This document shows positions 18,583-25,430 of a DNA stretch of 64,000 nucleotides, piece after piece. The notes under the pieces are model-generated. The model was given only the letters and a program-made list of their open reading frames with translations, was not told the DNA's origin and searched no databases. The stretch comes from Streptomyces sp. 71268. GTDB lineage: Bacteria; Actinomycetota; Actinomycetes; Streptomycetales; Streptomycetaceae. Position 1 is the first letter of the stretch; each line of letters begins with the position of its first letter. Both the position numbers and the translations under genes were made by a program. Location: NCBI RefSeq assembly GCF_029392895.1, contig NZ_CP114200.1, positions 835,501 through 899,500 on the forward strand, given 5' to 3'.

Positions 18583-19148
18583 CCCGCGCCGCCGTGCCCG
18601 GCCTGCCCAGCCGGCACCCCATCGGAGCCCAACTGCCCGCCCTGTACGCCGACGACGACCTGGCCCAGCGGTTCACCGCCGGTCTCGACACCGTCCTGGC
18701 CCCCGTCTTCGCCACCCTCGACAACCTGCACGCCTACTTCGACCCGAGGCTGACCCCGGCCGACTTCCTGGGCTGGCTCGCGTCCTGGGTCGGCGGGATC
18801 GACGACGCGAACTGGCCGCTCGCGTTGCGCCGCGAGGCCGCGACGCGCGCCGTGGAACTGCACCGCGGCCGCGGCACGCGGCGCGGGCTGACCGAGGCCC
18901 TACGCCTGGTGCTCGGGGTCGGGTCGGACGTCGTGGGGGACGGCGGGGCGGTCTGGTCGCGCACGGCGGGCTCCGCGCTGCCTCCGCCGCCGGACCCCGA
19001 GATCGTGGTCCGGGTCTGGCCCCGGGGAGCGGCGGCGGTCCAGGCGGAGCAGGTCCACGAGATCGTGCGGGCCCTGGTCCCCGTGCACACGGCGTACCGC
19101 GTGGAGGTCCTGGCCGGGCCGCCGTCGGACGAAGGAGGGGCAACGTGA
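18579..19148 (+). CDS. cis12: Baseplate wedge partner, P2 gpI-like tail protein (Afp12-like)
   Basis: A 189-residue protein. It has LPALYADDDLAQRFTAGLDTV, FDPRLTPADFLGWLASWVGG and AVELHRGRGTRRGLTEAL, the phage-tail-domain (TIGR02242/P2 I) pattern. It is much shorter than Afp12, so it represents the minimal wedge partner seen in actinobacterial CIS. Gene order gpJ then gpI is conserved with P2. The stop overlaps the GTG of the CisA-like gene. Confidence 0.9.
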   Translation: MTRAAVPGLPSRHPIGAQLPALYADDDLAQRFTAGLDTVLAPVFATLDNLHAYFDPRLTPADFLGWLASWVGGIDDANWPLALRREAATRAVELHRGRGTRRGLTEALRLVLGVGSDVVGDGGAVWSRTAGSALPPPPDPEIVVRVWPRGAAAVQAEQVHEIVRALVPVHTAYRVEVLAGPPSDEGGAT

Positions 19149-20443
19149 CACGCGCGTGTCCGGCCTGCGGGGCCGCCAACGAGGAGACCGACGACTTCTG
19201 CGGGAACTGCGGCGGCTACCTGGGCTGGTCCACGCCCCGGGGCGCTTCGTCGGGCGCGGGGAGCGCGCCGGACGACGCGCCCCGGCAAACGGCCGACGCC
19301 CCCGGAGAGGCGGGCGGCGCGGCCTCCCCCGGCCCCCAGCACCGTGCCCCGGCCACGGACGCGGGCCCGAACGTCGCCGCCCCCACCGCCGCCGCCCGGC
19401 CCGCGGCGACACCGGAGCCCGCGGCGCCCGCCGCCTCGGCAGCGGTCCCCGAGGCACGGGCCACCAGGCCGCCGGAGACCAGGCCGCCGGAGACCGGAAC
19501 CGCGCGGGCGCCGGCGGCCACGGACGGCGACACCCCAGGCGGCCCAGCGCCGTCGTGGCCAGCCCCGTCGCGCTCGGAGGCCCCACCCACCACACCCGCG
19601 GCGCGCTCGGCCCCGGCGCCCGAACCGGCCCGGCCCGGCCCGGCGAGCGCCCCACCGCAGGACGACGCTCCCCGGCCGGTCAAGCCCGCGAAGGCGGTCG
19701 CACCGCGCCCCACCGTGCGGCCGGTCACGACGGACGACACCACGACCGGCATCCCCTGCCCCACCTGCCGAGCGGCCAACCCGCCGCACCGCCGGTTCTG
19801 CCGCCGCTGCGCGGCACCGCTCACCTCGGTCGCCGCGCGGGACCCGCTGCCGTGGTGGCGGACCCTGTGGCCGCTGCGCCGTCGCACCAGGGCGAGTTCG
19901 GGCCGGCTGGTGCGGCTGTTCGTGATCCTCACCGTGGTCGCGGCGCTGTGCGTCGGCGGCTATCTGCTGCTCCCCACCGCACGGCACCTCTTCGAGGACA
20001 CCCGCGACAAGCTGAAGAAGCCCAAGGCGGTGACGCCGACGCGCACGTCGGCGTCCGCGCAGGTGGCGGGCCACCCAGGGGGCAACACGACGGACGGGTT
20101 CCGTAACCGCTACTGGGGCGCGCCCGCGCCCGGCGCCACCGTGACGTACGACTTCGCCAAGCCGTTCCGCCTGGTGCAACTGATCGTCACCAACGGCGCA
20201 TCGGTCGCCCAGAAGGAGTACGCCCGTCAGGGGCGGGCCCTGCGCGTGGACATGGAGGTGGTGGCGAAGGACGGTCAGACCACCCGCAGGAAGCTCGACC
20301 TGACCGACAAGGCGGGACCGCAGACGTTCCACGTCGGAGTCAGCAACGCGACGAGCATCCGCCTCACGCTCGCCTCCCCGACCGGACTGGCCGGTGGCCG
20401 CCATCTGGCCCTGGCGGAGGTGGAGTTCTTCCGGCGCCCGTGA
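19145..20443 (+). CDS. cisA: CisA-type membrane adaptor: zinc ribbons, Pro/Ala linker, one TM helix, discoidin-like domain
   Basis: A 432-residue protein, GTG start after GGAGGGG, overlapping cis12 by 4 bases. Residues 4-20 form a zinc ribbon (CPACGAANEETDDFCGNCG). A Pro/Ala/Thr-rich linker follows to about 195, then a second ribbon (CPTCRAANPP, FCRRC). A TM helix lies near residues 257-278 (LFVILTVVAALCVGGYLLL). The C-terminal 125 residues (GNTTDGFRNRYWGA, VTYDFAKPFRLVQLIV, HLALAEVEFF) resemble a discoidin/F5-8C beta-sandwich. In S. coelicolor the last gene of the CIS cluster encodes CisA, a membrane protein with cytoplasmic N-terminus needed for contraction and cell death. Position and architecture agree, so I infer the same membrane-docking role. 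Confidence 0.85.
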   Translation: MTRACPACGAANEETDDFCGNCGGYLGWSTPRGASSGAGSAPDDAPRQTADAPGEAGGAASPGPQHRAPATDAGPNVAAPTAAARPAATPEPAAPAASAAVPEARATRPPETRPPETGTARAPAATDGDTPGGPAPSWPAPSRSEAPPTTPAARSAPAPEPARPGPASAPPQDDAPRPVKPAKAVAPRPTVRPVTTDDTTTGIPCPTCRAANPPHRRFCRRCAAPLTSVAARDPLPWWRTLWPLRRRTRASSGRLVRLFVILTVVAALCVGGYLLLPTARHLFEDTRDKLKKPKAVTPTRTSASAQVAGHPGGNTTDGFRNRYWGAPAPGATVTYDFAKPFRLVQLIVTNGASVAQKEYARQGRALRVDMEVVAKDGQTTRRKLDLTDKAGPQTFHVGVSNATSIRLTLASPTGLAGGRHLALAEVEFFRRP

Positions 20444-20625
20444 CCGGGCCGGCACCCGGGACGTTGGCCGCCGGCCTCGCGCGGGCCCACCAGTGGCGCC
20501 GGCCCGGTTCACCTCGCGAGGCGCCGGCCGGCGGTTGTCGGCGGCCGGCCGGTACGCCCCGCCGACCGGCCCGGCGCACGGGTCGGTGTGCTGGTCGGCA
20601 CGCTGGTCGGCGAGGCGACGTCCGG

Positions 20626-20653
20626 CCCGTAGCTCGTAGCCCGTAACCCGTTG
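20626..20653 (+). repeat. Degenerate heptanucleotide tandem repeat (CCCGTAG-type), four copies
   Basis: Four adjacent heptamers, CCCGTAG, CTCGTAG, CCCGTAA and CCCGTTG, end one base before the phytase stop codon. The unit is the reverse complement of the CTACGGG array at 62621-62670. The wider 20444-20625 gap is GC-rich with GGCCGG repeats, in the expected place of a convergent terminator, but no single clean stem stands out. Confidence 0.75.
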
Positions 20654-20654
20654 G

Positions 20655-21962
20655 TCAGTCGTCGAGCGCGTCGAGCACCCGGCCCAGGTCCACGAACTTG
20701 AAGTTGGTGGAGGGGCGTTCAGTAGCACCCGGCGTGTCGTGGCCGTCCTGGACGACGAGCAGGCCGTGCGGGAACCGGCGGCCCAGCGGTTCGTTGAGCA
20801 CCGCCGCACCGTCGCACTCCTGCGAACCGTCCAGCGTGGCGGAGGCCGCGCCGACGCGGAAGCCGCCCTCGTACTCGTTGCGGTCGGACAGTTCGCGGTC
20901 GTAGGCGGCGAAGGTGTCGTCGCCCTGGCTGGAGGCCAGCAGGTAGCCGTCGCCGTCCGCCTCACGCAGCAACGTCAGGCCCTCGACGTCGGCCGCCAGG
21001 CGCTCACCGCCGTAACCGGGGTCGGCGCCCGCCACGCACTCCTCGCTCTCCTCGTCGTACGTGCCGAGTACGCCGTACTCGCGCACCTTGTCCACCAGGT
21101 GCGGCGTGCCGGTCAGGTCGGCGCGCAGCCGCCAGATGCCGACGTCCTCCTGCCCGGCATACAGCGTGCCGTTGGCCGGGTCCACGACCATGCCCTCGAC
21201 CTGCGGCAGTTCGCCCGGCTCGGCGCACGGGGACCAGTCGGTGCCGTTCGGCAGCCGGAAGCTGGCCGGCAGGTCGAGCGTGCGCACCGGGCGATAGCCG
21301 ACCGTGCCGTCGGGGTTAGCGGTCAGTTCGAGGAGTCCGATGCGGGTCCGCTCGCGCTGGCTGACCAGTGCGTAGCCGCGGCCGGTGGCGGGGTCGGGAC
21401 ATGTCGCGAGGCCGTAGGTGGTGCGCTGCTCGTTGATCTCCTGCTGGGAGGCGGAGAAGACGGGCGGCGCCTTCGGGTCGGTCACGTCGACCAGCGGGCC
21501 ACCGGCGTGGCGCGGGTCGACGCGGTAGACCCGCAGCCGGTCGTTGCCCCGGTCGCTGGTGACGGCCAGGTCCGCGCGGCCGGTCGACAGCCGCAGGCCG
21601 TGCACGAGGTCGACGTTGTTGAACCGGCCGGGGGCGTCGTCCGGGCCGGGCGGCGTGGGCGCCGGCACGGACTGCACCTCGCGCGCGTCCAGGTCGTACA
21701 CGCGCAGCCCGCCCTCCTTCGCGGTGGCGATGACCAGGCTGCGGTCCGGGCCGGCGGCGTTGCGCCAGATGGCCGGGTCGTCGGCGTCGGCGTTGCCGCC
21801 CGCCTCGTCGTCGTGGAGCGCGGGGGTCTCCGCGACCGGGACGACCGAGGGGAGCCCGGCAGCGTGGGCGCCCGGGGCGGACACGGTCGCGGCGAGCGCC
21901 ACGAGGGCGGCGGTGAGGGCGAGTCGGCCAAGGCGTGAGTGGGCTGCGCGGGTCTGAGCCAT
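20655..21962 (-). CDS. Secreted beta-propeller phytase
   Basis: A 435-residue protein. Start ATG 21962 has AAGGA about 9 bases upstream; an in-frame ATG at 21980 lies over that RBS and is less likely. A signal peptide (LGRLALTAALVALAATVSAPGAHA) precedes the mature enzyme. NADADDPAIWRNAAGPDRSLVIA, FNNVDLVHGLRL and SDRGNDRLRVY are beta-propeller phytase signatures with the Asp cluster that binds calcium. It hydrolyses phytate outside the cell to release phosphate. Phosphate control by PhoP would be expected. GTGAA(G/C) elements occur upstream at 22017, 22034 and 22061, but their spacing is not a convincing PHO box. Confidence 0.9.
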   Translation of the reverse strand: MAQTRAAHSRLGRLALTAALVALAATVSAPGAHAAGLPSVVPVAETPALHDDEAGGNADADDPAIWRNAAGPDRSLVIATAKEGGLRVYDLDAREVQSVPAPTPPGPDDAPGRFNNVDLVHGLRLSTGRADLAVTSDRGNDRLRVYRVDPRHAGGPLVDVTDPKAPPVFSASQQEINEQRTTYGLATCPDPATGRGYALVSQRERTRIGLLELTANPDGTVGYRPVRTLDLPASFRLPNGTDWSPCAEPGELPQVEGMVVDPANGTLYAGQEDVGIWRLRADLTGTPHLVDKVREYGVLGTYDEESEECVAGADPGYGGERLAADVEGLTLLREADGDGYLLASSQGDDTFAAYDRELSDRNEYEGGFRVGAASATLDGSQECDGAAVLNEPLGRRFPHGLLVVQDGHDTPGATERPSTNFKFVDLGRVLDALDD

Positions 21963-22435
21963 GGAGCGGAGTCCTTTCATGTCGCGAACATGACGAATCC
22001 ACCTTCTGGTCGCACCGTGAAGCCTCGCGTCCGGTGAAGGGAGTTCAAGCTGGCCAGGACGTGAACGGCTGGCCTCCGCGAGCCGGTAGTCGGTACGGGA
22101 CCGGCGCCAGCAGCCGGCTTCCCGAGCCCCGCCGGCCCGTGGGGGCGACCGGGGGGCGACGGGCACCGCCCGGAGCCCCGTTCCCGTCCGTTTGGTGTAC
22201 GTGGCGTGTGTGGGGCTTGACCTGCGGACTTGGCGAGGCATGGGTTGGTAAGCCCGTCGCCCTCATCGTCAGCCCACTGTCTGGACTGTGCTTCGCCTAC
22301 AGCCACTCGTCCCATGGGAACGGTGATGGCGGGTACGACGGGCCCGGAAGCATTTCGGGTTTCGGGAGTGTCCGGTCGCGGATGCGGAGAAGCTGACCGA
22401 GTGGCTGGCAAACAGCTCAGCAGACCCGGCACCGG
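21963..22435. other. 473-base region without a convincing gene
   Basis: This holds the phytase promoter region and then anonymous DNA less GC-rich than its surroundings from about 22190. A short open stretch on the + strand around 22348-22425 translates to an FGFRECPVADAEKLTEWL-like peptide with no start, possibly a gene remnant I cannot name. No RNA gene seen. Confidence 0.5.
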
Positions 22436-22807
22436 TTAGGAAGCTCGGATATTGCGGCGCGCGGCGTCGAGGTAGTCGGTGATGGCTTGGTGGTTCTTGG
22501 TGAGACATTCGATTTTCTCGGCCATGCGATCGCGTTCACGTTCGAGCGTTGCGACCATGTCTGGCGTGACGTAGGGCATGTGGATCGTGCGGGGGGTGTT
22601 CAGGCAGGGCAGGATCTGCTTGATGATCCGTGTGGGTAGCCCGGCATCGAGCAGGCCCCGTACCTGGAGAACCCGGTCGACGACGTACTCCTCGTAGTCC
22701 CGGTATCCGTTGGGCAGTCGATTCGCCTCGATCAGTTCCTGCTCCTCGTAGTAGCGCAGCAACCTCATCGGAGTCCGGGTGCGCGTCGACAGCTCACCGA
22801 TCCGCAT
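22436..22807 (-). CDS. MerR-family transcriptional regulator
   Basis: A 123-residue protein: N-terminal MerR winged helix (MRIGELSTRTRTPMRLLRYY, then ANGYRDYEEY-like LPNGYRDYEEYVVDRV), then a coiled dimerisation helix (MVATLERERDRMAEKIECL). There is no obvious ligand domain. GAGGAGAGGG precedes the ATG. It is divergent from an MFS exporter gene 92 bases away, and probably regulates it and itself. Base composition is less GC-rich than the flanking CIS genes, suggesting joint acquisition with the exporter. Confidence 0.92.
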   Translation of the reverse strand: MRIGELSTRTRTPMRLLRYYEEQELIEANRLPNGYRDYEEYVVDRVLQVRGLLDAGLPTRIIKQILPCLNTPRTIHMPYVTPDMVATLERERDRMAEKIECLTKNHQAITDYLDAARRNIRAS

Positions 22808-22899
22808 ATCCCTCTCCTCGCCCTCTGTGGCTGACGTTCTGTGACTCGGCGCACACCGAGTTGACCTTCACATTGATGTCACCCATCGATGGTGAGGTT
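22808..22899. promoter_or_regulatory. MerR/MFS divergent promoter-operator
   Basis: Contains a TTGACC -35-like hexamer at 22861-22866, followed by a dyad ACAT-TG-ATGT (22872-22881) within a TGAC...GTCA frame (22862-22881). MerR proteins bind dyads in an overlong spacer between -35 and -10. No good -10 is visible, so the exact promoter is uncertain. Confidence 0.4.
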
Positions 22900-24105
22900 A
22901 TGACACGACCAGACACTCTGCTACCTCGCTCGACAACGAACGCCCGGCTCCCGCTGGCGGGTCTTCTGGCCTTGGCCACCACCGGGTTCATCACGCTCCT
23001 GACCGAGACGATGCCCGCCGGGGTGCTCCCCGAGATGAGTCGAGACCTGGGTGTCAGCGAGAGCACCGCCGGGCAGAGCGTGACCGTTTTCGCGATCGGG
23101 GCGATCCTTGCCGCGATCCCGCTCACCAAGGCGACGATCGGCTGGCCGCGCCGACACCTGCTGCTGGTGGCGATCGCGGGACTCGTGATCGCCAACACCG
23201 TCACCGCGCTTTCCGATAACTTCGCATTCACGCTAGTCGCCCGGTGCCTCGGCGGCATCGTCGGCGGATTGCTCTGGGCGCTGTTGGCCGGATACGCGGT
23301 ACGGATGGTTCCCTCACATCAGCGCGGCAAGGCAATGGCGATCGCGATGGGGGGCGCAATCGTCGCCCTGTCCGTCGGAGTTCCTGCCGCGGCGTTTCTG
23401 GCCAAGCTCGTCGAGTGGCGATACGCGTTCGGGATCATGACCGTCCTCACGCTCGCGTTGATCGTGTGGGTCATCGCGGCGGTACCGAACTTCCCCGGAC
23501 AACCCAAGGGCTCACGGCTCCCGCTCACCCGTACCCTTCGCATTCCCGGCGTAGCGCCCGTGCTCTTCGTGACCCTCACGTTCGTGCTCGCCCACAGCCT
23601 CCTCTACACCTACATCGCCTCGTTCCTCAAGCCGCTCGACATGGCAGGTCAAGTCGACGCCGTGCTGCTCACCTTCGGCCTGGTGTCGCTGGTAAGCATC
23701 TGGATCGCCGGAGCGCTCGTCCACCGGCGCCTGCGCCTCCTCATGATCATCGCGTGTGTGCTGTTCGCGACATGCGCGCTGCTGCTCGGCGTCTTCTCCG
23801 GCGTGCCCGCGCTCGTCTACGCCAGCGCGGAGCTCTGGGGGCTCGCGTTCGGCGGCACCTCCACCCTGTTGCAGACCGCGGTCGCCGAAGCAGCAGGCGA
23901 CGCAGGCGATGTCGCCCAAGCACTCCTCACCACCGGATGGAACGTCGGAATCGCCGGTGGCGGCATCATCGGAGGCCTCGTCCTCAGCGGATGGGACGCG
24001 TCCTGGCTGAGTTGGGTCGCGCTCGCACTGCTCGTCCCCGCACTCGCCACTGTGCTCGCGGCACACCAATACGGGTTCACCAGGGGAGAACTCGGCAGCC
24101 GCTAG
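22900..24105 (+). CDS. MFS drug-efflux-type transporter
   Basis: A 401-residue protein with about 12 hydrophobic segments. TTGFITLLTETMPAGVLPEM in TM1, then MSRDLGVSESTAGQSVTVF and GWPRRHLLL, are typical of the AraJ/Cmr/NepI-like arabinose-polyol/drug exporter group. ATG 22900 has GGTGAGG just upstream; 22876 is an alternative. The substrate is unknown. Divergent MerR control favours efflux of a toxic small molecule. Lower GC and less strict third-position bias than neighbours suggest horizontal transfer. Confidence 0.9.
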   Translation: MTRPDTLLPRSTTNARLPLAGLLALATTGFITLLTETMPAGVLPEMSRDLGVSESTAGQSVTVFAIGAILAAIPLTKATIGWPRRHLLLVAIAGLVIANTVTALSDNFAFTLVARCLGGIVGGLLWALLAGYAVRMVPSHQRGKAMAIAMGGAIVALSVGVPAAAFLAKLVEWRYAFGIMTVLTLALIVWVIAAVPNFPGQPKGSRLPLTRTLRIPGVAPVLFVTLTFVLAHSLLYTYIASFLKPLDMAGQVDAVLLTFGLVSLVSIWIAGALVHRRLRLLMIIACVLFATCALLLGVFSGVPALVYASAELWGLAFGGTSTLLQTAVAEAAGDAGDVAQALLTTGWNVGIAGGGIIGGLVLSGWDASWLSWVALALLVPALATVLAAHQYGFTRGELGSR

Positions 24106-24126
24106 ACCACCACTGCTCGCGACCCA

Positions 24127-24255
24127 TGAAATGCCATGACTTCGAATGGGTCGGCCGCTGGCGAGGGCCTTCGCGAAGTGCGGGAACTCGCGCTTGGTGC
24201 GCAGGTAGCGGATGCACCCGTCAGCGCCGTGACGTTGCTCGGTGGTCAACGTGGC
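24127..24255 (-). pseudogene. Transposase remnant (ISKra4-like C-terminal fragment)
   Basis: In the minus frame a roughly 40-residue stretch reads LTTEQRHGADGCIRYL then RTKREFPHFAKALASGRPI. It resembles the conserved C-terminal part of ISKra4-type transposases (CxxYL...K..x.x.ALAxGWPI), just before the GVIEGA catalytic block, which is missing. Homology ends abruptly on both sides and there is no full gene or terminal repeats. It is a relic, supporting past insertion near the MerR/MFS pair. Family recognition is from memory of the motif only. Confidence 0.55.
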
Positions 24256-24407
24256 CTGATCCGAGCGGCACTGGCGCGCAGCCACTTGGCCTGGGCCGTC
24301 GGGCCGAAGCGCGGGATGTACTGGCCGCCGCGGCCGCCGGGCGCAGAGAGAAGATCAACGAAGGCCGCCAGGCCCCTGCTGGCGATCGACAGTACTCCTA
24401 CCCTGCG

Positions 24408-24431
24408 GGTCCGCTAGTCGACTAGCGGACC
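24408..24431. promoter_or_regulatory. 24-bp perfect palindrome
   Basis: Half-site GGTCCGCTAGTC is followed directly by its exact reverse complement, with no spacer. It lies between the transposase remnant and the NTF2-like gene, 244 bases before that gene's start. It has the form of a TetR-type operator or an element end/recombination site rather than a terminator. The rest of 24106-24674 shows no other gene. Confidence 0.6.
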
Positions 24432-24674
24432 GCTGACACGAAGCTGGGTACGCTAAGCCGACGGATTCACAGATCGCCGGCCCCCCCCGACCGCACCCGT
24501 CACCGGCCCGGCCTGCGCGTGCGGTGGCCAGCCCCCCACAGACCGGAACGGGGACGCGGCCGACGACGCGGGCCGTCCATCCGGGCCGCCGCGCCGCAGC
24601 CATCGGCCGCCCCGCTTCGCGACGGGCCCGCCGAATCCCCGAAAATCCCGAAACCCCGACGACAGGTGCCAGCC

Positions 24675-25178
24675 ATGCCCTCCGTACCGCCCGAACCGAC
24701 CACCCCGCCCGTACCACCCACGCCGACCACCCCGACCACGCCGTCCGGGGAAGCCCACAGCGCCGCGCGCCCTGGCGGTGCGGCCGCCGACCTCGCCGCC
24801 GTGTGGGCGGTGTTCACCGACATGTACGAGGCGTACCTGTCGGGCGACCGGGCCCGGATCGACATCCATCTCGACCCCGAGGCCACCATCTGGGACTCGG
24901 CCACACCGCAACTCCTGCTCGGCAAGCCGGATCTCGACCGCATACGCGCGGGGCGGCCCACCGCCGAGGGTGACGGTGGCGGCCCGGTCGAGGCCGGGCT
25001 GACCGCGTACGACCAGGTCATTGACGTCTTCGGGGAGTTGGCCGTGTGCCGGCACTGGGTGCGCGTCGACTACCACGACCGGCCGTCGGCGCTATTGCGC
25101 AACACCGCCGTGCTGCGGCGCGCCGACGGGCGCTGGCTCATCACGCACCTGCACGAGGACCAGCAGGCCGCCGGCTGA
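24675..25178 (+). CDS. NTF2-like/DUF4440 (SnoaL-type) protein
   Basis: A 167-residue protein. The first 40 residues are a Pro/Thr-rich tail (PEPTTPPVPPTPTTP). Residues about 45-165 form an NTF2-like cone: WAVFTDMYEAYLSGDRARID, HLDPEATIWDSATPQLLLG, then VRVDYHDRPSALLRNTAVLR and GRWLITHLHEDQ. This fold covers ketosteroid-isomerase-like enzymes and small-ligand binders. The His-Leu-His-Glu end is typical of DUF4440. It is upstream of the hydantoinase genes in the same direction but 252 bases away; a functional link is only possible. Confidence 0.8.
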   Translation: MPSVPPEPTTPPVPPTPTTPTTPSGEAHSAARPGGAAADLAAVWAVFTDMYEAYLSGDRARIDIHLDPEATIWDSATPQLLLGKPDLDRIRAGRPTAEGDGGGPVEAGLTAYDQVIDVFGELAVCRHWVRVDYHDRPSALLRNTAVLRRADGRWLITHLHEDQQAAG

Positions 25179-25398
25179 CCGCACCGCCCACCGGCGCGGG
25201 GCACGGGCCCCGCGCGTCCCGTATGTCCCGTGCGCCCGTCGCGCGGGGCGGCCAAGCCCCGGGCTGGTCGCCCCCGTGCCGGCGCGGCCGCCGCCGGACG
25301 TCCGTACGAGCGTCCGGCGCGGGAGTGCGCGGCGCACGGGTGAGGCCCGGTCTGTTGTGCGGCGGGCACATGGTCGCGCCCCGGGGCACCTTCTAGCT

Positions 25399-25416
25399 TG
25401 CGGAGCAGGTTCCGCA
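25399..25416 (+). promoter_or_regulatory. Operator-like dyad before hyuA
   Basis: TGCGGA and TCCGCA arms are separated by 6 bases, ending just before the AGGAGGG ribosome site of the hydantoinase A gene. It could be bound by the PucR regulator encoded nearby. This is inference. Confidence 0.35.
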
Positions 25417-25430
25417 CTCAAGGAGGGTTC

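Noticed and set aside
22017..22066. PHO box upstream of phytase
   Set aside because: GTGAA(G/C) elements present but not in 11-base direct repeats, so the case is too weak.
22230..22439. 69-residue plus-strand ORF near MerR
   Set aside because: No RBS and no recognisable domain; counted only as a possible remnant region.
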